A stretch of 60,673 nucleotides of DNA from Thermoactinospora rubra. Its GTDB lineage: Bacteria; Actinomycetota; Actinomycetes; Streptosporangiales; Streptosporangiaceae. Shown piece by piece: positions 45,062 to 52,862 of the stretch (the first letter of the stretch is position 1; every line of letters begins with the position of its first letter). The notes under the pieces were generated by a model. It saw only the letters and a list, made by a program, of their open reading frames with translations, was not told where the DNA came from and did not search any database. A program made the translations under genes and the position numbers. The stretch lies in assembly GCF_002093975.1 (NCBI RefSeq), contig NZ_MSZZ01000060.1, positions 1 through 60,673 of the forward strand. Reading direction: 5' to 3'.

Positions 45062-45682
45062 ATGTCGAAGACCGGGATGCTCGCCGCGGTGGCCGGGGTG
45101 GCCGCCGTCGTGTTCTGTTCGCCCGCGGCCATGGCCGCCGCTCCTCCCAAGCCCGCCGCCGTCGCGGACAAGCTGTTCCACGCCTGGCTCAGCCGCGACA
45201 AGGCGGCGGCGTCGAAGGTGGCCACGCCCGCCGCCGTCGAGGCCATGTTCTCCTACGTCTTCCGCGCGCCCGACAAGTTCGCCGGGTGCGCGGGCCAGGT
45301 GTGCCGGTACGTGCACACCAGCGTGAGCGTGCCGGGCGGGCTCGACGGGATCCTGATGGTCGTCTCGGGGTCGAAGGTCGCCAAGGTCTACACCTCGCGC
45401 CACCTCACCACGCCCTCGGCCGCCGCCAAGCACCTGTACGCCGCCTACCGGAAGGGCGACCGCCACCGCGGCCTGGAGGTCGCGACCGGCAAGGCCGTCA
45501 AGACGCTGTTCAAGGTCAAGTACGACCCGAAGGGCGTCCCCCAGACCTTCATGGGCTGCGTCAAGGAGCCCAAGGGCCACGCCTGCCAGTGGTACTACGA
45601 GGGCGGCGCCATGACGATGCACGTCACCGGCTCCAAGGCGCGCGGCTACACCGTGCAGCGCATCAGCTATATCGCCGACTGA
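45062..45682 (+). CDS. Secreted protein with internally duplicated domain
   Basis: 206 residues: a signal peptide (GMLAAVAGVAAVVFCSPAAMA) followed by two similar halves. The first has ADKLFHAWLSRDKAAASKVAT, FAGCAGQVCRYVH; the second AKHLYAAYRKGDRHRGLEVAT, FMGCVKEPKGHACQWYY. Each half holds two cysteines, probably a disulfide. I do not know a named family. The duplication and absence of catalytic motifs suggest a binding or inhibitor-like extracellular protein, which is only a guess. Confidence 0.78.
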   Translation: MSKTGMLAAVAGVAAVVFCSPAAMAAAPPKPAAVADKLFHAWLSRDKAAASKVATPAAVEAMFSYVFRAPDKFAGCAGQVCRYVHTSVSVPGGLDGILMVVSGSKVAKVYTSRHLTTPSAAAKHLYAAYRKGDRHRGLEVATGKAVKTLFKVKYDPKGVPQTFMGCVKEPKGHACQWYYEGGAMTMHVTGSKARGYTVQRISYIAD

Positions 45683-45770
45683 ACCGTCCTTGACCCCTTC
45701 GGGCTCGACGTCACCCACTCGCCCTCCTAGCGTGAGGTGAAGGGGAGACGTCTTTGAGAAGGGGGGCGCC

Positions 45771-46382
45771 ATGTTCATCCAGGTCATCCAGGGTCGGGTG
45801 GCGGCCACTAAGGAGGAGCTGCGGGCGTCGCTGGACCGCTGGCACCAGGAGCTCGCGCCGGGGGCGCAGGGCTGGCTCGGAACCACCGCGGGGGTCACCG
45901 ACGACGACAGGTTCATCTGCCTGGCCCGCTTCGAGTCCAGGGACGCGGCCAGGCGCAACAGCGGCCGGCCCGAGCAGCACCAGTGGTGGATGGAGACCGC
46001 CAAGCTCTTCAGCGGCGACGTGGCCTTCCACGACTGCGAGCAGGTCATCCAGTACGGCCCGGGCGGCTCGGACGACGCCGGGTTCGTCCAGGTCATGCAG
46101 GGCAGGCTCACCGACGTCCAGCGGGCGGTCCAGCTGCTGTCCCAGCAGGACGACACGCTGGCGAGGGTCCGGCCCGACCTCATCGGCAGCATCTCGGCCA
46201 TCGACAACGACGGCGTCTGCACCGATGCGGCCTACTTCACCTCCGAGCAGGAGGCCAGGGAGGGCGAGCGCAAGGAGCTGCCGCCGGAGGCGCGCGAGCA
46301 GTTCCAGCAGTGGCAGAACCTGTTCGAGGGCGGGCTCGCCTACTTCGACCTGCGCGAGCCCTGGCTGTACTCGCCCCGGTGA
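45771..46382 (+). CDS. Hypothetical protein with two ABM-like (dimeric alpha/beta barrel) halves
   Basis: The 203-residue soluble protein has two related halves, one starting FIQVIQGRVAATKEELRASL and the other FVQVMQGRLTDVQRAVQLL, each followed by a segment with aromatic residues. This is the pattern of monooxygenase-like ferredoxin-fold domains fused in tandem. No catalytic residues can be named. ATG 45771 has a GAGAAGGGG ribosome site. Function unknown; small monooxygenase-like or stress proteins share the fold. Confidence 0.75.
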   Translation: MFIQVIQGRVAATKEELRASLDRWHQELAPGAQGWLGTTAGVTDDDRFICLARFESRDAARRNSGRPEQHQWWMETAKLFSGDVAFHDCEQVIQYGPGGSDDAGFVQVMQGRLTDVQRAVQLLSQQDDTLARVRPDLIGSISAIDNDGVCTDAAYFTSEQEAREGERKELPPEAREQFQQWQNLFEGGLAYFDLREPWLYSPR

Positions 46383-46385
46383 CGC

Positions 46386-47108
46386 TCAGGCCGTCGCCGA
46401 GCCGTCCGTGACGCGCTCGCAGGCGGCGCGCACGATCTCCTCCAGCCGCCCGCTGTGGGCGCCGCGCCAGTACACCTGGCCGCAGTCCGCGCACTGCCCG
46501 TAGACGTCGTAGGAGCGCTTCGTCCCGTCGGGCAGGCGGCCGGCGACCTGGTCCTTGCCGACCGCCCGCAGCTCGCCGTTGCAGGCCGTGCACCTGGTCC
46601 ACGGCCGCAACGGCGGGGCGAAGCGGTCCAGCACGTCGCGCAGCTGCTCGTCGGGGTCGGAGCCGCGCACGTACGCGCCCAGCCACAGCGCCGCGCGGTG
46701 CAGCAGCCCCCGATCCTGGGTCAGCAGCACGCGCCGCTCCTCGTTGGCCTGCGCCACCAGCTCGGGGTCGTCCCTGTCGTTGTGGTAGGCGGCGTCCAGC
46801 CCCAGCAGCCGCAGCCGCCGCGCCAGCGTGCCCAGGTGGACGTCCAGCAGGAAGCGCGGCTCGCCCTCGACCCGCTGGGGCCGCGGCATGGGCCGCACGT
46901 CGACGACCTCGCCGCCGGCCGGGACGCGGGCGGCGTCCAGCGGGGCGACCTCGGTCAGCGGGATGCCGATCGACCTGATCAGGTGGCCGACCGTGGACGT
47001 GCCGTCGAGGGGGACCTCCTGCCATTCGCGCCGGCGCGCGACGGGCAGGAAGATCCGCAGCTCGGGGGCGACGCGCAGGTGGGCGACAGGTCCGTCGGCG
47101 GTGTTCAC
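46386..47108 (-). CDS. Mut7-C RNase domain protein with N-terminal ubiquitin-like domain
   Basis: 240 residues: an N-terminal Mut7-C ubiquitin-like domain (about 1-85: LRVAPELRIFLP, VGHLIRSIGIPLTEV) and a C-terminal Mut7-C domain with PIN-like acidic residues (FLLDVHLGTLARRLRLLGLD, HNDRDDPELV, LTQDRGLL) and a zinc ribbon with two CxxC pairs (RCTACNG and QCADCGQ). Predicted to be an RNase. GTG 47108 overlaps the end of the DUF2630 gene by 4 bp. It converges with the preceding hypothetical gene. Confidence 0.9.
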   Translation of the reverse strand: MNTADGPVAHLRVAPELRIFLPVARRREWQEVPLDGTSTVGHLIRSIGIPLTEVAPLDAARVPAGGEVVDVRPMPRPQRVEGEPRFLLDVHLGTLARRLRLLGLDAAYHNDRDDPELVAQANEERRVLLTQDRGLLHRAALWLGAYVRGSDPDEQLRDVLDRFAPPLRPWTRCTACNGELRAVGKDQVAGRLPDGTKRSYDVYGQCADCGQVYWRGAHSGRLEEIVRAACERVTDGSATA

Positions 47109-47350
47109 TGCCGGTAGTTCTCCACCTCGCCGGCCGGGCGGACCGTCGCGGCGTCGGGGTCCTCGCCCGCGTCCCGCCGGGCACGGCGCTGGCGCAGCAG
47201 GTCCCAGCACTGGTCGAGCTGGACCTCGAGCTCCCTGACGCGGGCGTTCTCCTCCTCGGAGCTGAGCCGGCCCTCCTGGAGGCGGGAGCGCAGCCGGCGC
47301 TCCTCCTCGACCAGGTCCTTGATGCGGCCCAGAATCTCGTTGTCCTGCAT
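47105..47350 (-). CDS. DUF2630 family protein
   Basis: The 81-residue acidic/basic helical protein (NEILGRIKDLVEEERRLRSR, ELEVQLDQCWDLLRQRRARR, then EDPDAA) matches DUF2630, a short coiled-coil family confined largely to actinobacteria. Function unknown. It is the first gene of a two-gene unit with the Mut7-C protein and is predicted to be leaderless. Confidence 0.9.
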   Translation of the reverse strand: MQDNEILGRIKDLVEEERRLRSRLQEGRLSSEEENARVRELEVQLDQCWDLLRQRRARRDAGEDPDAATVRPAGEVENYRQ

Positions 47351-47356
47351 GGTCTG

Positions 47357-47362
47357 ACTCTA
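47357..47362 (-). promoter_or_regulatory. -10 box for leaderless DUF2630 gene
   Basis: TAGAGT on the reverse strand, exactly 6 nt before ATG 47350. It lies in the 37-bp divergent gap with the dimethylargininase gene. Confidence 0.55.
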
Positions 47363-47387
47363 GCCAGGACGTGGTAGAACTCGCGTC

Positions 47388-48131
47388 ATGCCCGGTATCG
47401 CACTGGTAAGGACCCCGAGCCCGAGGCTGGCCGACGGCATCGTCACGCACGTGGAGCGGCAGCCGGTGGACTACGGCCTGGCGCGCGAGCAGCACGCCCG
47501 CTACGTCGCCGCCCTGGAGGACGGCGGCTGGCAGGTGCGTCCCGTACGGCCGGCCGACGAGCTGCCCGACGGGGTGTTCGTGGAGGACGCGGTCGTGGTG
47601 TGCGGGGGGCGTGCCGTCCTGACCCGGCCGGGGGCGCCCGAGCGGCGGCCGGAGGTCGACAGCGTGGCGCAGGCCGTACGGGACCTCGGCCTGGAGACGA
47701 CGCGCGTCCGGGAGCCGGGCACGCTCGACGGCGGCGACGTGCTGCAGGTGGGGCACGCCGTCTACGTCGGCAGGACCGCGCGCACCAACGACGAGGGCAT
47801 CGCGCAGCTGGCCGCCGCCCTGCCGGACCGCGAGGTCGTGCCCGTGCCGGTGCGCGGCGTGCTGCACCTGAAGTCGGCGGTCACCGCGCTGCCAGACGGC
47901 ACGCTGATCGGCGACCCGCGATGCGTCGACCTGCCGGGCATGCTGGTCCCGCCGGAGGAGGCCGGCGCGCACGTGGTGCTGCTCGGCGGCGACCGGGTGC
48001 TGATGGCGGCCTCGGCGCCGCGGACCGCGGCGATGCTGCAGGAGCGCGGCCTGGAGCCGGTGACGGTGGACATCTCGGAGTTCGAGAAGCTCGAAGGCTG
48101 CGTCACCTGCCTTTCGGTTCTCATCATGTGA
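47388..48131 (+). CDS. ddaH: N(G),N(G)-dimethylarginine dimethylaminohydrolase
   Basis: The 247-residue guanidino-group modifying enzyme has FVED, TLDGGDVL, the catalytic His region LHLKSAV and the C-terminal nucleophile in EGCVTCLSV. It hydrolyses methylated arginine (or arginine-like substrates) to citrulline and dimethylamine. ATG 47388 has no ribosome site; TAGAAC at 47375 is only a partial -10 match. The gene is divergent from DUF2630 and precedes the leuA leader. Confidence 0.92.
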   Translation: MPGIALVRTPSPRLADGIVTHVERQPVDYGLAREQHARYVAALEDGGWQVRPVRPADELPDGVFVEDAVVVCGGRAVLTRPGAPERRPEVDSVAQAVRDLGLETTRVREPGTLDGGDVLQVGHAVYVGRTARTNDEGIAQLAAALPDREVVPVPVRGVLHLKSAVTALPDGTLIGDPRCVDLPGMLVPPEEAGAHVVLLGGDRVLMAASAPRTAAMLQERGLEPVTVDISEFEKLEGCVTCLSVLIM

Positions 48132-48162
48132 GATCGCGGCCGGGTCATCGCGAGACGTCTGA

Positions 48163-48168
48163 TAGCTT
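48163..48168 (+). promoter_or_regulatory. -10 box for leuA leader
   Basis: TAGCTT, 7 nt before the ATG of the leader peptide, so the leader peptide itself would be translated from a leaderless mRNA. Confidence 0.45.
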
Positions 48169-48175
48169 GTCTGTC

Positions 48176-48223
48176 ATGCTGCGCGGGCTCCTCCTGCTTA
48201 CCCGCCGCGGCGGGGGCCTGTAA
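48176..48223 (+). CDS. leuL: leuA leader peptide (Leu-rich)
   Basis: A 15-residue frame, MLRGLLLLTRRGGGL, with six leucine codons of which four are consecutive (CTC CTC CTG CTT). Position 80 nt before leuA and composition are those of an attenuator peptide: ribosome stalling at leucine codons when charged tRNA-Leu is scarce would change folding of the following RNA. Similar leaders are known upstream of leuA in Streptomyces and corynebacteria. Confidence 0.88.
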   Translation: MLRGLLLLTRRGGGL

Positions 48224-48229
48224 GAGGCC

Positions 48230-48296
48230 GGCTCCCTCGCCGCGGTGGCGCTTCCGCGTGTCGGCCGTTTCCCGTTCCAGACCCGGCCGAGGAGCC
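48230..48296 (+). promoter_or_regulatory. leuA attenuator region with anti-Shine-Dalgarno pairing
   Basis: GGCTCCCTCG (48230-48239) can pair with CGAGGAGCC (48288-48296, one bulge), which contains the leuA ribosome site GAGGAG. A shorter competing hairpin pairs TCGGCCG (48261-48267) with CGGCCGA (48284-48290). Upstream, GGCCT (48215-48219) can pair with AGGCC (48225-48229) across the leader stop. Leader translation could thus switch access to the leuA ribosome site. No U-tract terminator is visible, so translational attenuation seems more likely than transcriptional. Confidence 0.55.
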
Positions 48297-48303
48297 ATTG
48301 CAG

Positions 48304-50010
48304 ATGACCAGCCAGCAGCCCAGCGGCATGCCGATCCATCGCTACCAACCCTTCGAGCCCGTACGGCTCGCCGACCGCACGTGGCCCGACAAGGTGATCA
48401 CCAAGGCGCCCCGATGGTGCGCCGTGGACCTGCGTGACGGCAACCAGGCCCTGATCGACCCGATGGACTCCCACCGCAAGCTCCAGATGTTCGAGCTGCT
48501 GGTGCGGATGGGCTTCAAGGAGATCGAGGTCGGCTTCCCCGCCGCCTCCCAGACGGACTTCGACTTCGTCCGCAAGATCATCGAAGAGGGCCGCATCCCC
48601 GACGACGTGGTGATCCAGGTCCTCACCCAGGCCCGCCCCGAGCTGATCGAGCGCACCTTCGAGGCGATCCAGGGCGCCAGGCAGGCCATCGTCCACCTGT
48701 ACAACTCCACCTCCACGCTCCAGCGCCGCGTGGTGTTCGGCCTGGACAAGGACGGCGTCACCGCCATCGCCGTCGAGGGCGCCAAGCTGGTGCGGAAGCT
48801 GGCCGAGGCCAGCGACGTGGACGTCTACTACCAGTACTCTCCCGAGTCCTTCACCGGCACCGAGCTGGAGTACGCCGTGGAGGTGTGCGACGCGGTCAAC
48901 GAGGTCTGGCAGCCCACCCCCGACCGCAAGGTGATCATCAACCTGCCCGCCACGGTCGAGATGGCCACCCCCAACGTCTACGCCGACCAGATCGAGTGGA
49001 TGCACCGCCACCTGAGGAACCGCGACTCGATCATCCTGTCGCTGCACCCCCACAACGACCGCGGCACCGCCGTGGCCGCCGCCGAGCTGGGCTACATGGC
49101 CGGCGCCGACCGCATCGAGGGCTGCCTGTTCGGCAACGGCGAGCGCACCGGCAACGTGTGCCTGGTGACGCTGGGCATGAACCTGTTCTCCCAGGGCGTC
49201 GACCCCGAGCTCGACTTCAGCGACATCGACGAGATCCGCCGGATCACCGAGTACTGCAACCAGCTGCCGGTCCACCCGCGCCACCCCTGGGGCGGCGAGC
49301 TGGTCTACACCGCCTTCTCCGGCTCCCACCAGGACGCCATCAAGAAGGGCTTCGAGCACCTGGAGAAGGACGCCGCGGCGGCGGGCGTGCCGGTCGAGCA
49401 GTACCCGTGGGCCGTGCCGTACCTGCCCATCGACCCCAAGGACATCGGCCGCACCTATGAGGCGGTCATCCGGGTCAACAGCCAGTCCGGCAAGGGCGGC
49501 ATCGCCTACATCATGAAGACCGACCACCAGCTCGACCTGCCCAGGCGGCTGCAGATCGAGTTCTCGAAGGTCATCCAGGCGCGCACCGACGCCGAGGGCG
49601 GCGAGGTCACCCCGGCCGAGATGTGGGAGATCTTTACCGACGAGTACCTGCCCAACCCCGCCAACCGGTGGGGACGGCTGGGCCTCATGGCGCACCGGCA
49701 CGAGTCCACGGTCGACGACAAGGACCGCATCAGCGCCGACGTCCGCGTCGACGGCGAGATCCGCGAGGTCGAGGGCGTGGGCAGCGGCCCCATCTCGGCG
49801 TTCATCGACGCGATCTCGGTCATCGGCGTGCAGGTGCGGGTGCTGGACTACGTGGAGCACGCGCTCACGGCGGGCAGCGACGCCAAGGCGGCGTCCTACG
49901 TGGAGTGCGACGTCGACGGCAAGGTGCTGTGGGGCGTGGGCATCGACGCCAACACCACCACCGCCTCGCTCAAGGCGATCATCTCGGCCGTGAACCGCGC
50001 CACGCGCTGA
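48304..50010 (+). CDS. leuA: 2-isopropylmalate synthase
   Basis: The 568-residue first committed enzyme of leucine synthesis condenses acetyl-CoA with 2-oxoisovalerate. It is of the longer actinobacterial type with a catalytic TIM barrel (CAVDLRDGNQALIDPM, LHPHNDRGTAVAAAELGY, NGERTGNVCLV) and a C-terminal LeuA dimer domain that binds leucine for feedback inhibition. ATG 48304 is set by GAGGAG at 9 nt; TTG 48298 is too close to it. Expression is probably controlled by the upstream Leu-rich leader. Confidence 0.97.
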   Translation: MTSQQPSGMPIHRYQPFEPVRLADRTWPDKVITKAPRWCAVDLRDGNQALIDPMDSHRKLQMFELLVRMGFKEIEVGFPAASQTDFDFVRKIIEEGRIPDDVVIQVLTQARPELIERTFEAIQGARQAIVHLYNSTSTLQRRVVFGLDKDGVTAIAVEGAKLVRKLAEASDVDVYYQYSPESFTGTELEYAVEVCDAVNEVWQPTPDRKVIINLPATVEMATPNVYADQIEWMHRHLRNRDSIILSLHPHNDRGTAVAAAELGYMAGADRIEGCLFGNGERTGNVCLVTLGMNLFSQGVDPELDFSDIDEIRRITEYCNQLPVHPRHPWGGELVYTAFSGSHQDAIKKGFEHLEKDAAAAGVPVEQYPWAVPYLPIDPKDIGRTYEAVIRVNSQSGKGGIAYIMKTDHQLDLPRRLQIEFSKVIQARTDAEGGEVTPAEMWEIFTDEYLPNPANRWGRLGLMAHRHESTVDDKDRISADVRVDGEIREVEGVGSGPISAFIDAISVIGVQVRVLDYVEHALTAGSDAKAASYVECDVDGKVLWGVGIDANTTTASLKAIISAVNRATR

Positions 50011-50698
50011 GGCCCAGGTAGCGGGCCATGGAGAGCGCGCCGTGCTCGAAGGTCGCGGCGCGCTCTTCTATGACGTTGTCGTACATGCCGAACAGCTCGA
50101 AGCTGACCGCCCCGTAGATCCACGTCCAGGCGTGCAGGCCACGGAGCGCGACCTCGCCGGGGACGTCGCCGAAGAGCAGCTCGCGCAGGCGGGCCGCGTC
50201 CTCGTGGTGCCCGGCCGGCGCGGGAGTCGGCTCGGGGGCCTGGATCGCGCCGGCGGCCCAGGCCTCGCCGAGCAGCCGGGCGAACACGACGCCGTCCCGG
50301 GAGGCCGGGGCGACGGTGTCGGCCGGGGCGCGGTAGCCGGGCACAGGGGTGCCGTGGATGAGGGCGTACTCGTGGGGATGCGCGAGCGCCCACTCCCGGA
50401 TCGCCCGGCACAGGGCCAGCCAGCGGCCCACGAAATCCTCGCGCGGGCAGGTCGCGTCCGCGTCCTCCACCGCCTGGCCGACGGAGTTGAAGGCGTCGAT
50501 GATCAGCGCCGTCAGCAGGGCGTCCTTGGTCGGGAAGTAGCGGTGGATCGCGCTGGACACCATGCCCATCTCCCGGGCGACCGCCCGCAGGGACAGTCCG
50601 TTCGCGCCCTCGGTGGCCAGGTGGCGGCGCGCGATGTCGGTGATCTCCCGGATTAGCTCGGCTCTCACCCGTTGCCTCGCGGTACGGCCTGCGCTCAT
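49979..50698 (-). CDS. TetR family transcriptional regulator
   Basis: A 239-residue TetR repressor with the N-terminal HTH (ITDIARRHLATEGANGLSL, AREMGMVSSAIHRYFPTKDAL) and a TetR_C_13-like ligand domain. It is divergent from the SRPBCC/epimerase/oxidoreductase genes and probably controls them and itself through GAGAGCA/TGCTCTC sites. Its last 32 bp overlap the convergent 3' end of leuA. ATG 50698 has a -10 box (TACCTT) exactly 6 nt upstream, so the mRNA is likely leaderless. Confidence 0.93.
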   Translation of the reverse strand: MSAGRTARQRVRAELIREITDIARRHLATEGANGLSLRAVAREMGMVSSAIHRYFPTKDALLTALIIDAFNSVGQAVEDADATCPREDFVGRWLALCRAIREWALAHPHEYALIHGTPVPGYRAPADTVAPASRDGVVFARLLGEAWAAGAIQAPEPTPAPAGHHEDAARLRELLFGDVPGEVALRGLHAWTWIYGAVSFELFGMYDNVIEERAATFEHGALSMARYLGLSAWRGSRPR

Positions 50699-50704
50699 GC
50701 GTCC

Positions 50705-50710
50705 AAGGTA
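50705..50710 (-). promoter_or_regulatory. -10 box for leaderless TetR gene
   Basis: TACCTT on the reverse strand, 6 nt before ATG 50698. Confidence 0.5.
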
Positions 50711-50730
50711 GCAGAGCATCGCTTAGAAAC

Positions 50731-50780
50731 GAGAGCAGTGCCCTTGACGAGCGGTGCTCTCAAAGGAGAGCATTGCTCTC
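50731..50780. promoter_or_regulatory. Probable TetR operators: palindrome plus two half-sites
   Basis: GAGAGCA-T-TGCTCTC (50766-50780) is a perfect palindrome. The same half-sites occur as GAGAGCA at 50731-50737 and TGCTCTC at 50755-50761. Between them TTGACG (50744-50749) can act as -35 with GAGCAT (50768-50773, 18-bp spacing) as -10 for the forward genes, so a repressor on the palindrome would cover the -10 box. Confidence 0.65.
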
Positions 50781-50810
50781 ATAGGAAGCGACGACGAGGC
50801 GGAGCGTGAG

Positions 50811-51020
50811 ATGCCCTCCCTGCGAGTGCTGTACGAGGAGTACGCGGCGAACGGCCGCATCGACGAGTCGGCTCCCGTCACCGGCGAGTCGGTGGTGGAG
50901 ATCGACGCCCTCGCCTCCACGGTCTGGCGGTTGCTGACCGAGATGCGGGACTGGCCGGCTTGGGCGCCCGGCCACGAGAGGTACCTGGGCATGCTCAAGG
51001 CCGCGGCGGAGTCCCGATGA
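50811..51020 (+). CDS. Truncated SRPBCC-type protein
   Basis: The 69-residue frame (ATG with GGAG at 7 nt) starts like a SRPBCC/polyketide cyclase protein (GESVVEIDALASTVWRLLTEMRDWPAWAPG), but then jumps to a short C-terminal helix (ERYLGMLKAAAESR), lacking roughly 80-100 residues of the usual fold. The ends look joined by an in-frame deletion. It can hardly fold as a ligand-binding SRPBCC domain, so it is either a remnant or a small helical protein. A 19-codon frame (51017-51076) overlaps its stop and leads into the next gene. Confidence 0.55.
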   Translation: MPSLRVLYEEYAANGRIDESAPVTGESVVEIDALASTVWRLLTEMRDWPAWAPGHERYLGMLKAAAESR

Positions 51021-51076
51021 CCCCGCTCGAGAACACCGATCCGCTCCTTTCGAAGATCCTCTGGAAGCAGGTCTGA
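51017..51076 (+). CDS. Possible 19-residue coupling ORF
   Basis: ATG overlaps the preceding stop (ATGA) and encodes MTPLENTDPLLSKILWKQV, ending 2 nt before the next ATG. It may be the beginning of a lost gene or just a coupling frame. No independent support. Confidence 0.2.
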   Translation: MTPLENTDPLLSKILWKQV

Positions 51077-51078
51077 TC

Positions 51079-51978
51079 ATGGGCAAGCACGTCGTCGTCG
51101 GGGCCGGGCAGGTCGGCTCCCACCTGGCCGCCAAGCTCGCCGCGCAGGGACACGAGGTCGTCGTGGTGACCCGGTCGGGCAGCGGCCCGGCCGGGACCAC
51201 CCGGGTGGCGGCCGACGTGGCCGACCAGGCCCGGCTGACCGAGCTGGCCGAGGGCGCCGACGCCCTCTACAACTGCGTCAACCCGCCCTACCACCGCTGG
51301 CTCACCGACTGGCCGCCGATGGCCGCCTCCTTCCAGACGGCGGCCGAGCGCACCGGGGCGGTGCTCGTCATCCTCGGCAACCTCTACGCCTACGGGCCGG
51401 TGGACGGCCCGATGACCGAGGACCTGCCGCTCGCCTCCGACGTCCCCAAGGCGCGCGTCCGCGCGAAGATCTGGCACGACGCGCTGGCCAGTGGCATCAG
51501 GACCGTGGAGGTGCGCGGCTCGGACTACTTCGGCCCGGGCGCCACCGACCAGGGCTACCTGGGGGACAGGTTCATCGGGCCCCTGCGAGCCGGCAAGACC
51601 ATCCGCACGCTGTGGCCCCTGGACGTCCCGCACAGCTGGACCTACCTGCCCGATGTGGCCGACGCGCTCATCGCCGCCGCCACCACCGAACGCGCCTGGG
51701 GCCGCGCCTGGCACGTGCCCACCGCCGAACCGCTCACCTTCCGCGAGATGGGCGCCCGCATGGCCGCGACCCTCGGCCTGCCGGAGCCGCGCATGGCGAC
51801 GCTCCCGTGGCCGGCGGTGCGGGCCATCGGCCTGGTCTCGCCGATGATCGGCGAGCTGAGGCACGTGCGGTACCAGTTCACCAGGCCCTTCGTGCTCGAC
51901 TCCACGGCCTCCCAGGAGGTCCTGGGGCTGCGCCCCACGCCGATGGACGTGGCGCTCCGCCGTACGCTGGGACGATGA
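51079..51978 (+). CDS. NAD(P)-dependent epimerase/dehydratase-like protein
   Basis: A 299-residue extended SDR-type protein with the N-terminal nucleotide motif VVVGAGQVGSHLAAKL, a VILGNLYAYGP active-site region in which Tyr is present but the YxxxK spacing is not, and WTYLPDVADALIAA typical of the family. Related proteins act on sugar nucleotides or small carbonyl compounds; the substrate is unknown. The next gene overlaps by ATGA. Both lie in the TetR-controlled unit. Confidence 0.85.
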   Translation: MGKHVVVGAGQVGSHLAAKLAAQGHEVVVVTRSGSGPAGTTRVAADVADQARLTELAEGADALYNCVNPPYHRWLTDWPPMAASFQTAAERTGAVLVILGNLYAYGPVDGPMTEDLPLASDVPKARVRAKIWHDALASGIRTVEVRGSDYFGPGATDQGYLGDRFIGPLRAGKTIRTLWPLDVPHSWTYLPDVADALIAAATTERAWGRAWHVPTAEPLTFREMGARMAATLGLPEPRMATLPWPAVRAIGLVSPMIGELRHVRYQFTRPFVLDSTASQEVLGLRPTPMDVALRRTLGR

Positions 51979-52862
51979 GAATCGCCATGATCGGGCTCGG
52001 CGACATCGCCGAGAAGGCCTACCTCCCGGTGCTGGCCGCGCAGCCCGGCCTCGAGTTGCACCTGTGCACGCGCAACCCGGCCACGCTGGAGCGGCTCGGA
52101 GAGCGGTACCGGGTGCCGAGCCGGTCCGCCTCCGTGGAGGAGGTGGTCAAGGCGGGCGTCGACGCCGCGTTCGTGCACGCCGCGACCGAGGCGCACCCGC
52201 CGATCGTGGAGGCGCTGCTCGAGGCGGGCGTGCACGTCTACGTGGACAAGCCGATCGCCGGCACCCTGGAGGAGACCCGCCGGCTGGTACGGCTCGCGCG
52301 GCACGCCGGCCGGTCGCTGATGACCGGCTTCAACAGGCGATACGCGCCCGGCTACGCGGGACTGCTGGAGCTGTCCCGGCACCTGGTGGTGATGGAGAAG
52401 AACCGCGAGCGCCGGCCGGACGCCGTGCGCCGCGTGATCTTCGACGACTTCATCCACGTGGTCGACACCCTGCGCTTCCTCGCGCCGGGGGAGGTGACCT
52501 CGCGGCGGTGCCGTACCAGAGTCCGCGACGGGCTGCTGGAGCACGTGGTGCTGGAGCTGGCGGGGGACGGGTTCACCGCGATCGGGATCATGAACAGGGC
52601 GAGCGGCGCGTCCGAGGAGTCCTGCGAGGTCATGGGCGACGGCGTCAAGCGCAGGGTGGTCAACCTGGGCGACGTGATCGACTACGCGGGCGGCGAGACG
52701 CTGATCCGCAGGCCCGACTGGGTGCCCGTCTCCCGCCAGCGCGGCATCGAGCAGGCCTGCCTGGCCTTCCTCGGCGCCGTCCGCTCCGGGCGCGTGATCG
52801 ACGCCGAGGACGCCCTGGTCACGCACGAGATCTGCGAGGAGATCGTCAGTCAGGCGCGGTAG
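51975..52862 (+). CDS. Gfo/Idh/MocA family oxidoreductase
   Basis: 295 residues: an N-terminal Rossmann fold (IAMIGLGDIAEKAYLPVL), the EKP-like motif as VYVDKPIAGTLEE, and a C-terminal alpha/beta domain. Members oxidise or reduce sugars, inositols and related compounds with NAD(P). The C-terminal part is short and has FIHVVDTLRFLAPGE, typical of a virulence-factor MviM-like branch. It is translationally coupled to the epimerase-like gene and overlaps the convergent acetamidase gene by 13 bp. Confidence 0.9.
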   Translation: MRIAMIGLGDIAEKAYLPVLAAQPGLELHLCTRNPATLERLGERYRVPSRSASVEEVVKAGVDAAFVHAATEAHPPIVEALLEAGVHVYVDKPIAGTLEETRRLVRLARHAGRSLMTGFNRRYAPGYAGLLELSRHLVVMEKNRERRPDAVRRVIFDDFIHVVDTLRFLAPGEVTSRRCRTRVRDGLLEHVVLELAGDGFTAIGIMNRASGASEESCEVMGDGVKRRVVNLGDVIDYAGGETLIRRPDWVPVSRQRGIEQACLAFLGAVRSGRVIDAEDALVTHEICEEIVSQAR

